A stretch of DNA of 64,000 nt from Clostridia bacterium (lineage in GTDB: Bacteria > Bacillota > Clostridia > Oscillospirales > Acutalibacteraceae). Below the pieces are notes generated by a model that made no database searches, was not told the origin of the DNA, and saw nothing but the letters and a program-made list of their open reading frames with translations. The stretch lies in NCBI GenBank assembly GCA_017550625.1, contig JAFZOL010000080.1:54151-118150 (forward strand), read 5' to 3'. The position numbers and the translations under genes are program-made. Positions 9,528 to 18,652 of this stretch are shown piece by piece. Position 1 is the first letter of the stretch, and each line of letters begins with the position of its first letter.

Positions 9528-10297
9528 TATCCTTCTTTCAGCCGTCGGACAGCCGTCTTTTCGAGGCGCGAGACCTGCGCCTGCGAGATGCCGAGCTCGC
9601 TCGCGACCTCCATCTGCGTTTTGCCCGCCATAAAGCGGCGGTAAAGGATGTTCTTTTCGCGCTCCGTCAGCTTTTTCATCCCCTCGCGCAGCGTGATCTC
9701 CTCGATCCAGTCGGCCTCGTCGTTATACGACCCCACTTGATCGACCACGTAGAGGGAATCTCCCCCGCCGTCGCTGCCGATCGGCTCGTAAAGCGAGATC
9801 GGGTCCACCACGGCCTCGAGCGCGATCACCACCTTTTTACGCTCCGTGCCGAGCGCGCGCGCGATCTCGTCCACGGTCGCTTCCCTGCCGAGCTCGTTCG
9901 TGAGCGCTTCTTTCGTTTGCATCGCGTGATAGGCGAGGTCCTTCATCGAGCGGCTGACGCGCATCGGCGCGTTGTCGCGCAGGAACCTGCGTATCTCGCC
10001 GAGGATCATGGGCACAGCGTAAGTGGAAAACCGCACGTTCTGCGTGACGTCGAAATTATCCACCGCCTTGATGAGCCCCACGCAGCCGACCTGAAACAGG
10101 TCGTCGGGGTTCTCGTTGCGTGAAGAAAACCGCTGCACAACCGACAGCACGAGACGCAGATTGCCTTCGATGAGCTTATCGCGGGCGTGCCTGTCCCCCG
10201 CCTTCGTTTTCAGAAGAAGGTCCGTCACCTCCCGCTCGCTGAGCGTTCTGAGTGTGGACGTATCCACCGCCGCGATCTCGACCTTCTGATACTGCAT
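9527..10297 (-). CDS. sigG: Late forespore RNA polymerase sigma factor G
   Basis: 256 residues. Sigma-70 family sporulation factor that transcribes late forespore genes, including germinant receptors. The whole protein tracks sigma-G: N-terminal KVEI-x-x-VDTS, region 2 with NLRLVLSV and DDLFQVGC-GL-K--DNFD, FSTYAVPMI-GEIRR-LRDN, region 3, and region 4 helix-turn-helix GKTQMEVA-ELGISQAQVSR (~223-241). GAGGGG precedes ATG 10297. In Bacillus and many clostridia sigG follows spoIIGA-sigE; here it stands alone between convergent serA and divergent gdhA. Confidence 0.95.
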   Translation of the reverse strand: MQYQKVEIAAVDTSTLRTLSEREVTDLLLKTKAGDRHARDKLIEGNLRLVLSVVQRFSSRNENPDDLFQVGCVGLIKAVDNFDVTQNVRFSTYAVPMILGEIRRFLRDNAPMRVSRSMKDLAYHAMQTKEALTNELGREATVDEIARALGTERKKVVIALEAVVDPISLYEPIGSDGGGDSLYVVDQVGSYNDEADWIEEITLREGMKKLTEREKNILYRRFMAGKTQMEVASELGISQAQVSRLEKTAVRRLKEG

Positions 10298-10383
10298 AGC
10301 GTTCCCCTCTTCTGTCTTTCTGAAAACAGTTTGGGCAAAAACGGAAAAGCTAAGCAGGGCAATATCTGGAATTCATACAAATT

Positions 10384-10414
10384 CCCGTTATTCGTATAAA
10401 AACCCCGTTATTCG
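10384..10414 (+). repeat. Direct repeat upstream of the gdhA promoter, possible operator
   Basis: The 11-mer CCCGTTATTCG occurs at 10384-10394 and again at 10404-10414, start to start exactly 20 bp (about two helical turns). It ends 10 bp before the gdhA -35 box, the position expected for an activator site. The regulator is unknown. Confidence 0.5.
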
Positions 10415-10424
10415 AATGTTTCAC

Positions 10425-10453
10425 TTGACTTTTTTGGTGAAGAGGCATAGACT
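10425..10453 (+). promoter_or_regulatory. Promoter of gdhA
   Basis: TTGACT (10425-10430), 17-bp spacer, TAGACT (10448-10453); an AT-rich leader of ~40 bp leads to the start codon. Confidence 0.7.
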
Positions 10454-10501
10454 AATATTATAAATTATTATATTTATAATCATATTTCTTTGGGAGGCAA
10501 C

Positions 10502-11848
10502 ATGAACAGCTACATCGCAAGAACCATTGAAAACGTGAAAAAGAAGAACGCCGCAGAGCCGGAGTTCATCCAGACCGTGGAAGAGGTGCTCTCTTCGCTT
10601 GAACCCGTGATCGATGCGCACCCCGAATATGAAAAGGCCGATATCCTCGGCAGGCTCGTCGAGCCCGACCGCTCGATCTCTTTCCGCGTGACGTGGGTAG
10701 ACGATCAGGGCAACGTGCAGGTCAACCGCGGCTACCGCGTGCAGTTCAATTCCGCCATCGGCCCCTACAAGGGCGGCCTGCGCTTCCATCCGAGCGTGTA
10801 TCTCGGCATTCTCAAGTTCCTCGGCTTCGAGCAGATCTTCAAGAACTCCCTCACCGGCCTGCCCATCGGCGGCGCGAAGGGCGGCTCCGACTTCAACCCC
10901 GAGGGCAAGAGCGACGGCGAAGTGATGCGCTTCTGCCAGGCGTTCATGAGCGAGCTTTATAAATACGTCGGTCCCGACGTGGACGTTCCCGCCGGCGACA
11001 TCGGCGTGGGCGGCAGAGAGGTCGGCTACCTTTACGGCCAGTACAGAAGACTTACCTCCACCTTCAACAACGGCGTTCTCACCGGCAAGGGCCTTTCGTT
11101 CGGCGGATCGCTCATCCGTCCCGAGGCCACGGGCTACGGCGCCGTGTATTATCTGCTTTCGGTGCTCGAGCACTTCAACGACAACATCGAGGGCAAAACC
11201 GTGGCGATCTCGGGCTTCGGCAACGTTGCCTGGGGCGTGGCGAAAAAGATGATGCAGCTCGGCGGCAAGGTCGTGACCCTCTCCGGCCCCGACGGCTACA
11301 TCTACGATCCCGACGGCGTATCCACCCCCGAAAAGGTGAAATTCATGCTCAAGATGCGCGCCAACGCCATCGACGGTGTGAAGCAATACGCGGACCGCTT
11401 CGGCGTGGAGTTCTTCCCGGGTGAAAAGCCCTGGGGCGTAAAGGCCGATATCGTGATGCCCTGCGCCACCCAGAACGAGGTGGACCTGAAAGAGGCGGAG
11501 CAGATCGCCGCGAACGGCGTGCCTTATTACATCGAGGTCTCGAATATGCCCACCACGAACGCCGCGATCGAATACCTGAAAGAGCACGTCAAGGTCGTCG
11601 CTCCGTCGAAGGCGGTCAACGCCGGCGGCGTGGCTGTGTCGGCGCTCGAAATGAGCCAGAACTCTCAGCGTCTCTCCTGGACGTCGGAAGAGGTCGACGC
11701 AAAGCTCAAGCGCATCATGAAGGATATCCACGATAATTCCGCGAAAGCCGCCGAGCAGTACGGCTTCGGCTACGACCTTGTGAAGGGCGCGAACATCGCA
11801 GGCTTCAAGAAGGTCGCGGAGGCCATGCTCGCGCAGGGGATCTTCTGA
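10502..11848 (+). CDS. gdhA: Glutamate dehydrogenase, probably NADP-specific
   Basis: 448 residues, the hexameric GdhA length. Interconverts 2-oxoglutarate plus ammonium and glutamate. Seen: substrate-site PYKGGLRFHP, catalytic Lys in GGAKGGSDF, DVPAGDIGVGGRE, and the nucleotide-binding GFGNVAWG. ATG 10502 follows GGGAGG by 4 bases; an in-frame ATG 12 bases upstream would put the ribosome site inside the gene. Cofactor preference is inferred from family resemblance, not from a diagnostic residue. Preceded by a good promoter and a two-copy direct repeat; the MFS gene follows after 40 bp. Confidence 0.95.
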   Translation: MNSYIARTIENVKKKNAAEPEFIQTVEEVLSSLEPVIDAHPEYEKADILGRLVEPDRSISFRVTWVDDQGNVQVNRGYRVQFNSAIGPYKGGLRFHPSVYLGILKFLGFEQIFKNSLTGLPIGGAKGGSDFNPEGKSDGEVMRFCQAFMSELYKYVGPDVDVPAGDIGVGGREVGYLYGQYRRLTSTFNNGVLTGKGLSFGGSLIRPEATGYGAVYYLLSVLEHFNDNIEGKTVAISGFGNVAWGVAKKMMQLGGKVVTLSGPDGYIYDPDGVSTPEKVKFMLKMRANAIDGVKQYADRFGVEFFPGEKPWGVKADIVMPCATQNEVDLKEAEQIAANGVPYYIEVSNMPTTNAAIEYLKEHVKVVAPSKAVNAGGVAVSALEMSQNSQRLSWTSEEVDAKLKRIMKDIHDNSAKAAEQYGFGYDLVKGANIAGFKKVAEAMLAQGIF

Positions 11849-11888
11849 TAAAACACATCCATTCGCAACAAACGAAAGGAGAAGATAT

Positions 11889-13640
11889 ATGGATGACGAA
11901 AAAAAAGCTGTGAAAAAACAGCACGACCCCTCAAAACTGAATTATAAGCGTACCGTTCTCATCGGCTTCGGGTTTATGGCCTGTATGCTGATGTGGAACA
12001 TCTACAATTCCGTCGTTCCGGTCATCTTCAGAGGCAAACTCATGCAGCTGACCAACGGCGGCAGTGCGTTGCCGAGTTTTCTTTCTGTCGCGCTGCTCGT
12101 TAATGCCATCATGACGATCGATAACGTGTTCGGCGTTATTTTCCAGCCCTATTTCGGAAAGAGGAGCGACCATACCCGCAGCAAAAGGTGGGGCAAGCGT
12201 ATGCCCTTCATTATCATCTGCCTGCCGATCTGCGCCGCGCTGTTTGCCTTAATCCCCGTCGCCGCGACGGTCAGACAGACCGCTCTCAGCGTCGGTCTGA
12301 TGATGGCTGTTATCATCTTCTTCAACTTCCTGATGTCGATCTGGCGCTCCCCGGTCGTTTCCCTGATGCCCGACTTCACGCCGCACGCTCTGCAATCGGA
12401 CGCGAACGCCGTGATCAACATCATGGGCGGCATCGGACAGATGGTCGGTCTTGTGATGATCACGCTCGCCGCCCTTGTCTGCGGTTTGATCGGCATGACG
12501 GTAACACAGGAGTCCCTGAACGCGAAGATCGATACACAGGGCAGAATCATCGAAATGATCGATTCTACCGATGAGAGCGTTTATGTCGCCGCCTCCGGCA
12601 AAAACGGCGAGATCGCCGAAAAGACCCCCGTCATCAATTATACGGGTATCTTTGAAAACGGCGTTCCGGAAGAATACCGTGAAGCCGTTCAGCACTTTGT
12701 GGATTCCGGTCGTGATAAGCTGTATCTGCATGGCGATAAACTCAGCGGTGAAGAAAAAGACGGAACGCTTGTTGCCGAAAAAGTTCCCGCCGTCGACGAA
12801 AAAACCGGAGACTATAAATACGTAAATTACACACCCGTCTTCCTGATTGCGGCGATCATCGCTGTGCTCTGCCTGTTTGTACTCATCGGTTTCTACAGAA
12901 GGAACAAGCAATACGACCTCTCCGATCAACTGGATGAAGAATCAGTCGCGAAAGCAGAAGAGAAACCGAAGAAGATCAAAATCAAGGATCTGCCGCTTAC
13001 CAAAGCCGAACGCAAGAGCCTTATCATTATGCTGGTCTCTCTTTTCCTGATCAACAACGCTTCCGAAGCTCTCGTGCCGAACTTCACGAACTTTGCGCTT
13101 GACACACTGAACATGCCGCCCAAAAACTCCACCTTGATGATGGCGGTATTTGCGATCTCCCTCGCCGCGTTCGGCATTCCCGCCGGTACGCTCGGACGTA
13201 AGATCGGCAGAAAAAAGACGATCATTCTCGGTCTCGGCGTTATCGTTGCGATGTTTGCGGTTTATCTGACTGTTTCGCAGCTCTTCACCGGCAATCAGAC
13301 CTTTGTGCGCGTCGTCCTTTGGATCGCGCTCGTGGTCGGCGGCGCCGCCGTTGGCTGCATCAACATCAACACCCTGCCGCTTGTTCTGACGATCGGCGGC
13401 CGCGAATACGTCGGCACGTTCACCGGGTATTACTACACGGCGACGTTCTCCGCCGCGATCACCGGCCCTATCCTTTGCGGCGGTCTGATCGGCTTGTTCC
13501 ATGAAGACTATAACTACATGTTCCTGTTCTGCGCGATCTTCTTTGCGCTCGGCCTTCTGGTTATCACGCAGGTCAAACACGGTGAAAGCTTTGACATCAC
13601 CGATGAAGAGATCAAGCAGGCGCAGATGGCCGACGATTGA
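11889..13640 (+). CDS. MFS transporter, SLC45/GPH-like
   Basis: 583 residues, about 12 membrane helices in two halves. The 2-3 loop has DHTRSKRWGKRMPF, resembling sugar-cation symporters of the GPH/SLC45 type. The second half carries a classical MFS motif A, GTLGRKIGRKK. Between the halves a hydrophilic insert (~residues 225-300) should lie outside the membrane, which is unusual for the family. Codons here use more T/A third positions than in neighbouring genes. AAAGGAG precedes ATG 11889. The substrate is unknown; adjacency to gdhA without a terminator suggests co-transcription but not function. Confidence 0.75.
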   Translation: MDDEKKAVKKQHDPSKLNYKRTVLIGFGFMACMLMWNIYNSVVPVIFRGKLMQLTNGGSALPSFLSVALLVNAIMTIDNVFGVIFQPYFGKRSDHTRSKRWGKRMPFIIICLPICAALFALIPVAATVRQTALSVGLMMAVIIFFNFLMSIWRSPVVSLMPDFTPHALQSDANAVINIMGGIGQMVGLVMITLAALVCGLIGMTVTQESLNAKIDTQGRIIEMIDSTDESVYVAASGKNGEIAEKTPVINYTGIFENGVPEEYREAVQHFVDSGRDKLYLHGDKLSGEEKDGTLVAEKVPAVDEKTGDYKYVNYTPVFLIAAIIAVLCLFVLIGFYRRNKQYDLSDQLDEESVAKAEEKPKKIKIKDLPLTKAERKSLIIMLVSLFLINNASEALVPNFTNFALDTLNMPPKNSTLMMAVFAISLAAFGIPAGTLGRKIGRKKTIILGLGVIVAMFAVYLTVSQLFTGNQTFVRVVLWIALVVGGAAVGCININTLPLVLTIGGREYVGTFTGYYYTATFSAAITGPILCGGLIGLFHEDYNYMFLFCAIFFALGLLVITQVKHGESFDITDEEIKQAQMADD

Positions 13641-13678
13641 TTCGATCGGGTATTCTGATTAACCGAAACACATGAATA

Positions 13679-13716
13679 CAGCCCCGGCTGGGATCCCGCC
13701 GGGGCTGCGTTTTTTG
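13679..13716. terminator. Bidirectional terminator between the MFS and acyl-CoA synthetase genes
   Basis: Perfect 10-bp GC stem (13679-13688 with 13698-13707) with TTTTTT following. An outer GAATAC/GTATTC arm (13674-13679 and 13716-13721) extends the pairing around the T-run. Convergent genes flank it. Confidence 0.88.
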
Positions 13717-13727
13717 TATTCAGGTTT

Positions 13728-15419
13728 TTATACGTTCGGTCTGAGCTCGGTGAGCTTCATGAAGTCGATCTTGCCCACAGCGGTGCGCGGGAGCGTGTCG
13801 ATATAACGGATTTCTCTCGGCACGGCGAAGCGGTGGATCTTTTCGAGGCAGAGCTGACGGATCTCCTCAAAGCGCTTCTCTTTATCCGTTTCACCGTCGG
13901 CGGTGACGATATACAGGCGCACGAGGGATCTCGCGTTCTCGTCGTAGCCCTGCACGGCGCAGCATTCCTTGATATACGGCAGATTGTCGGTGAGGATCTT
14001 CTCAAGGTCGTTCGGATACACATTGTAGCCGGAGATGATGATAAGCCTCTTCATTCTGCCAACGAACACGACATAGCCGTCTTTGTCGAGCTTACCGAGG
14101 TCGCCGGTCAGCACCCACTGTCTGCCGTCTTCGTCGGTGTAGATACCGAGGCCGCGCTCTTCTTTCACGGTCTCAAGGTAACCGGCCATCACGGTGGGAC
14201 CGGACACCGCGAGCTGGCCCACGGAGCCCTGCGGAAGGGGCTTGTTCGTTTCGGGATCGAACACCGACACGGTGATGCCCTTCAGCGGCACGCCGACGGT
14301 GCCGAGCTTGTTCGCGTAATAGGGGTTCGCGGCGCAGCTGGCGCAGCATTCGGTCAGGCCCCAGCCGGCACAGATCTGAGCATGAGAGCCGTATTTGGAG
14401 AGGACGGCGTCGTAGGCGTTCTGCAGCACGGGGCGCACGTCGTCGCCGCCGCAGTACATCACGCGCAGATTCGCAAGGTGCGGACCGTCGAAGCCGTCGG
14501 ACACGAGCAGCTTGCGGAACAGGTTCGGCACGCCGTTGAACTGCACAACTTTGTTTTCACGCAGCATCTTGATGAAGTATTCAGGGTCGAACTTCGGCAT
14601 GAAGATGACCTTCGCGCCGCCGTGGAGCGCCGAGAGACCGCCCGAAGCGATGCCGTAAACGTGGAAGAAGGGCATACAGGCAAGCTCGGTCTCGATGCCG
14701 TATTCCGTCACGATGGGCAGGATGGAGCCGATGGAGCGCACGAGATGATTGAGGTTGGAGTTCTTGATCATGATCGTTTTGCTCTTGCCGGTGGTGCCGC
14801 CGCCCTGCGCGAAGAGCGCGATATCGTCCTCGTTCTCTTTGATGCCTTCCACGCACACATCTTTGTATTTCAGCAGCATTTCGGGATAAGAGAAAACCTT
14901 GCCCGCTCTGGAAGCAAGCTTTCCGAGCGCGTCGGCGTTGGCCTTGGCGTCGTATTTGTTCTCGATCGCGTAAGTCGCGCCCACAGTAAGAAGGCAGGGC
15001 AGATCGAAGCGCTCAAGGATGCCGGCAAGACGCGGCGCGAGCATGTCGGGCACCATGACGGCGTTCGACTTCGTCTGGACCACGATCTCAGCAACCTGCT
15101 GCTCGGGCAGCATTGGATGGATAAAGTTGACGATACCGCCGATCTTGTTGATCGCGTAGAAAGCGATCATGCCTTCGACGCAAGTCGGCATGAACGCGGA
15201 CAGCACGTCGCCGCGTTTGAAGTTCAGCTCGTTTTTGAAGAAGGCGGCCATCGCTTCGATATCGGCGATGAACTCGCTTTTCTTGTGCTCTTTCTGCATG
15301 TGGCTGAACACCGTATACTCGCCGAAGCGCGCGGTGTTTCTGAGATAATAATCGTAGCAGTTTTCATTCACCGGGTCGATCTGTACGTCGTACGCGACCG
15401 GGAATCTTTTTTCATCCAT
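13728..15419 (-). CDS. AMP-dependent acyl-CoA synthetase/ligase family protein
   Basis: 563 residues, adenylate-forming (ANL) superfamily. Seen: AMP-loop GGGTTGKSKT (~residue 209), A5-like GWGLTE, A7-like TGDLGKLDKDGYVVFVGR, hinge IIISGYNVYP, and the A10 lysine in PRTAVGKIDF. The P-loop departs from the usual SGTTG-x-PKG at three positions, so substrate class is uncertain: fatty or aryl acid activation to a CoA thioester is only the default. I set the start at ATG 15419 because AAAGGAG lies 8 bases upstream; an ATG 21 bases earlier lacks a ribosome site. Monocistronic, with its own promoter. Confidence 0.8.
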   Translation of the reverse strand: MDEKRFPVAYDVQIDPVNENCYDYYLRNTARFGEYTVFSHMQKEHKKSEFIADIEAMAAFFKNELNFKRGDVLSAFMPTCVEGMIAFYAINKIGGIVNFIHPMLPEQQVAEIVVQTKSNAVMVPDMLAPRLAGILERFDLPCLLTVGATYAIENKYDAKANADALGKLASRAGKVFSYPEMLLKYKDVCVEGIKENEDDIALFAQGGGTTGKSKTIMIKNSNLNHLVRSIGSILPIVTEYGIETELACMPFFHVYGIASGGLSALHGGAKVIFMPKFDPEYFIKMLRENKVVQFNGVPNLFRKLLVSDGFDGPHLANLRVMYCGGDDVRPVLQNAYDAVLSKYGSHAQICAGWGLTECCASCAANPYYANKLGTVGVPLKGITVSVFDPETNKPLPQGSVGQLAVSGPTVMAGYLETVKEERGLGIYTDEDGRQWVLTGDLGKLDKDGYVVFVGRMKRLIIISGYNVYPNDLEKILTDNLPYIKECCAVQGYDENARSLVRLYIVTADGETDKEKRFEEIRQLCLEKIHRFAVPREIRYIDTLPRTAVGKIDFMKLTELRPNV

Positions 15420-15457
15420 AAAAAAGACGCTCCTTTTCATTTTTTACATCGTTCTAT

Positions 15458-15486
15458 AGTATATACCTATTATATTATACGTTCAA
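15458..15486 (-). promoter_or_regulatory. Promoter of the acyl-CoA synthetase gene
   Basis: Minus-strand TTGAAC (15481-15486), 17-bp spacer, TATACT (15458-15463), about 40 bp upstream of the start codon. Confidence 0.7.
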
Positions 15487-15529
15487 CAGACAATAAAACC
15501 CTTGTTGTGGCGCAAGGGGCAACAGCCCC

Positions 15530-15576
15530 GAAAAATGATTGATCCCCGACACTCTTCGAAAAAAGTGTCGGGGATC
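15530..15576 (-). terminator. Terminator of the alpha-galactosidase operon
   Basis: Perfect 13-bp stem (15541-15553 with 15564-15576). On the minus strand it is followed by AATCATTTTTC. Lies 19 bp after the alpha-galactosidase stop codon. Confidence 0.75.
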
Positions 15577-15594
15577 TTTTGAAAAAACTTAGGT

Positions 15595-17778
15595 TTATGC
15601 TTCGACCTTTGTGAAATGGAAGGTCTTGGAGAAGCCGTCCTCATTCGGCATGAACGAGAGGTTGAGCCCCGCATTCATGAGCAGCGCGCCGGAATACACC
15701 TCGCCGTTCTCATCAAGACGGTAATACGCGTCGGGGTCGAGTCCCTTGAGCCGCAGGAAGAAATTGCGTTCGCGCATCATGAATTTGATCAGAACGGTCA
15801 CGAGGGTCTCGGTCTTCTCCGGGTCCACGAACTGCCAAGCCGCCTTATAAGGATCGTCCCACGGAGAGATGAGGCGGTAGAGGTCGCCGAAATGGATCAG
15901 ATCGTAATACCTGTGATAATCGGCGATCTGCGTGCGGATCTCGGCGCGCGCCTCTTCGCTGATCTTCGCGGGATCGAGCTCGTAGCCGAACGAGCCCCAC
16001 ATGGCCACGTTGCGTTTCGTTTCGTATGAAGCGCGCGGCGACGCGGACACATGCGCGCCCTGCACCGAGGCAGGGTAACACAACGAGGAACCGAACTGCA
16101 CGTCCACACGCGAGAGGGCGTCGGTATTATCGGAGCACCAGATCTGCGGCGAATAATACATCATGCCGGGGTCGTAGCGTCCGCCGCCGCCGGAGCAGCC
16201 TTCAAGCAGCAGGTGCGGGAACGCAGTAAGCAGGCGGTCGATGAGCGCATACACGCCGAGGATATAGCGGTGATAGAATTCCTTTTGTCGGTCGGGCGGG
16301 AGAAGCGCGGAACCGGCTTCGGTCATATTGCGGTTGAAATCCCACTTGACGTAGTCGGCGCCCGTGGACGAAATGATGTCGTACATCCGCCCGAAGATAT
16401 AATCCCGCACGTCTTCGCGCGTCATATCGAGGATGAGCTGGTGGCGGCCGATCGAAGAGGGACGGTTTGGCACGTGGATCGCCCAGTCGGGATGCTCGCG
16501 GAAAAGATCGGAATCGGGCGAGATCATCTCGGGCTCGAACCAGATGCCGAACTTGAGGCCGAGATCCTTCACGCGCTTCACAAGGGCGGGCAGACCGCCG
16601 TGGATCTTGTTTTCGTTCACGAACCAGTCGCCGAGACCGGAGGTATCGTCGTCGCGCTTGCCGAACCAGCCGTCGTCCATCACGAACATTTCAAGGCCGG
16701 TCTCCTTCGCCCATTTGGCGATCGCGAAGAGCTTTTCCTCATCGAAATCGAAATAGGTGCCCTCCCAGTTGTTGATGAGCAGCGGGCGGTGACGGCGCTT
16801 CCAGTCGCCGCGCACGAGGTTTTCGTTATAAAGCCTGTGGAAAGTGCGGCTCATGCCGCCGAGGCCTTCGTTTGAGTAAACGAGCACGGCCTCAGGCGTA
16901 TAAAACGATTCGCCGGGAGCGAGCCGCCAACCGAAATCGTCGTCCCCAAGGCCCATGATCACGCGCGTGGAGCCGTTGTAGTCCACCTCGGTGAGCGCCT
17001 TGAAGTTCGAGGAATACACGAGATTGAAGCCGTAGGCCCCTCCCCTGTCCTCATTTCCGCTGCGGTCGATCAGCGCGATGAACGGGTTGAACTGATGCCC
17101 GGACGAGCCGCGGCGGCTGTAAATACCCTGGATGCCGTGCCCGATCGGGCGGCGGCAGAAATCACGCTCCTGCATATGCTTACCGTGCAGGCTGATGAGG
17201 TCGAAATCACTGCGGTTGAGGTCGAGGCAGAAGCTCAACGCCTGCTCGATCTCAAGATCCTTGTCGGACGCGTTGCGGATCACGGCGGCGCGCGTCATGG
17301 CGGCGTGCTTCGTGAACACGGTATAGTATAAGTCCATTTCGGCGCCGGTCGTTTCATCGCGCGTGGTGATCACGAGCGTTTCGCAGTCGCCGGGTTCGTT
17401 TTCATAAAGGGCGGGAAGACCCGGGATGGCGGGCTTGCCCGCTTCGATCCTGTGCGACACGTAACGGAAATCCGACACCGCGTTGCCGTCGGCGTTGCGG
17501 ACGCGCACGCTCGACTGCCGCATATCGCAGCCGCCGTTGCAGCCGATCTCCATGGGGCAGGTATCGGGCGTGAACGTATAGGGCTCAGTGCCCGGAGGCC
17601 AAGCGGAAAAGGACGCGTACACGTGGCGGCGCTCGAAATCGGTGAGGTTATCGTCGGGGATATACGCGCCGTAATAAACGCATGACAAAAAGCCGTTATG
17701 ATGGATCTTGATGATATAAGAGGAACCGGCGGTATCGAGCTTGAAGCTCTGCCGTTCGGCATGGAACGCGATCGACAT
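15595..17778 (-). CDS. Alpha-galactosidase, glycoside hydrolase family 36
   Basis: 727 residues, the size of tetrameric bacterial GH36 enzymes. Hydrolyses alpha-1,6-galactosides such as raffinose, stachyose and melibiose. An N-terminal beta-supersandwich (to ~residue 300) precedes the barrel with NNWEGTYFDF and MDDGWFG. The nucleophile is predicted at Asp480 (YVKWDFNR) and the acid/base at Asp550 (WCSDNTDA), matching the spacing known for GH36. No signal peptide, so oligosaccharides must be imported first. AAGGAGG precedes ATG 17778. Last gene of the long minus-strand operon, 11 bp behind the zinc-ribbon protein; no sugar transporter lies beside it. Confidence 0.93.
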   Translation of the reverse strand: MSIAFHAERQSFKLDTAGSSYIIKIHHNGFLSCVYYGAYIPDDNLTDFERRHVYASFSAWPPGTEPYTFTPDTCPMEIGCNGGCDMRQSSVRVRNADGNAVSDFRYVSHRIEAGKPAIPGLPALYENEPGDCETLVITTRDETTGAEMDLYYTVFTKHAAMTRAAVIRNASDKDLEIEQALSFCLDLNRSDFDLISLHGKHMQERDFCRRPIGHGIQGIYSRRGSSGHQFNPFIALIDRSGNEDRGGAYGFNLVYSSNFKALTEVDYNGSTRVIMGLGDDDFGWRLAPGESFYTPEAVLVYSNEGLGGMSRTFHRLYNENLVRGDWKRRHRPLLINNWEGTYFDFDEEKLFAIAKWAKETGLEMFVMDDGWFGKRDDDTSGLGDWFVNENKIHGGLPALVKRVKDLGLKFGIWFEPEMISPDSDLFREHPDWAIHVPNRPSSIGRHQLILDMTREDVRDYIFGRMYDIISSTGADYVKWDFNRNMTEAGSALLPPDRQKEFYHRYILGVYALIDRLLTAFPHLLLEGCSGGGGRYDPGMMYYSPQIWCSDNTDALSRVDVQFGSSLCYPASVQGAHVSASPRASYETKRNVAMWGSFGYELDPAKISEEARAEIRTQIADYHRYYDLIHFGDLYRLISPWDDPYKAAWQFVDPEKTETLVTVLIKFMMRERNFFLRLKGLDPDAYYRLDENGEVYSGALLMNAGLNLSFMPNEDGFSKTFHFTKVEA

Positions 17779-17789
17779 ACGGGACCTCC

Positions 17790-18611
17790 TTATTGCGCGG
17801 GTGCGGCGGCGGGCGCTTCCTCGCCCGCTTCAGCCTTCAGACGGGCGATCGTGGACGGACGCTCGTTATAGGGCAGCAAAAGCTCGGAAACGTCGGTATA
17901 TTTCACCTGGATGTTCTTCTTTTTGATCAGCACCGTCACGAAGATCTGCGCAGCAAACAGCAGCATCACGACGATATAGCAAAGCGGATTCACCGTTCCG
18001 CTGAAGAGCTCGGGCAGCGCCGCGGACAAAGAGCGGACCATCAGGATGTACCCGACGAACGCGACAGTCGCGATCACCATGCCGATCACCGGGAAAACAG
18101 TGTTGCGCTGATAGCCGTGCGGCGACATCGAAACCACCAGGAAGAAGAACGTGACGAGTGTGAACAAAAGCAGCACGAGCACGCCGAACAGCGCGACCGT
18201 GTAATAGATCATGCCCTGCCCGATCAGCGGAGACTTCCACGCTTTCGTGAGCAGGTCGAAATCAAGCCCCTTATCCGCGATAAACGAGATGATCGAAATG
18301 AGGTTCACGGTCTTCACCGGGGCGGTATAGGGCAGCACGTAGTGCACCGTGCCCATCGGCAGCATCAGCGCCAGAATGGGCAGGAACCCGAGCACCAGCC
18401 GCACGATGCACAAAGGATGGCCGATCAGCGAAAACTTGATGCGGTCGATCTTCGGTTGGGTATGGGCGTGGTTGTATTCCGCCACGTCCGCCTCAGCCCT
18501 GAGGCGGTCTTCGATGCCGTAATACACGACGTTAACGCCGCATTTCGGGCATTCGGGGCGCCAGTCTCTGAGACGCAGCTTATAGTTACATTTCGGGCAG
18601 TATGCCGCCAT
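17790..18611 (-). CDS. Zinc-ribbon multi-spanning membrane protein, unknown function
   Basis: 273 residues. The N-terminus has a zinc ribbon with Cys5, Cys8, Cys21 and Cys24 (two CPKC knuckles). A linker follows, then about four predicted helices (near residues 63-85, 125-155, 165-190 and 205-225) and a basic/Ala-Pro-rich tail. I recognise no enzymatic motif. The start is ATG 18611, with AAGGAG 8 bases upstream; a GTG nine bases earlier is too close to that site. Sits between the transketolase halves and the GH36 gene. Function unknown; the ribbon may contact another protein or nucleic acid. Confidence 0.7.
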   Translation of the reverse strand: MAAYCPKCNYKLRLRDWRPECPKCGVNVVYYGIEDRLRAEADVAEYNHAHTQPKIDRIKFSLIGHPLCIVRLVLGFLPILALMLPMGTVHYVLPYTAPVKTVNLISIISFIADKGLDFDLLTKAWKSPLIGQGMIYYTVALFGVLVLLLFTLVTFFFLVVSMSPHGYQRNTVFPVIGMVIATVAFVGYILMVRSLSAALPELFSGTVNPLCYIVVMLLFAAQIFVTVLIKKKNIQVKYTDVSELLLPYNERPSTIARLKAEAGEEAPAAAPAQ

Positions 18612-18652
18612 AACCGTCACTCCTTCTTAATAATGAAAATATGGAAAGGTTA

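Noticed and set aside
13833..15542. A 569-codon plus-strand frame
   Set aside because: Antisense to the acyl-CoA synthetase gene, which has its own promoter and ribosome site.
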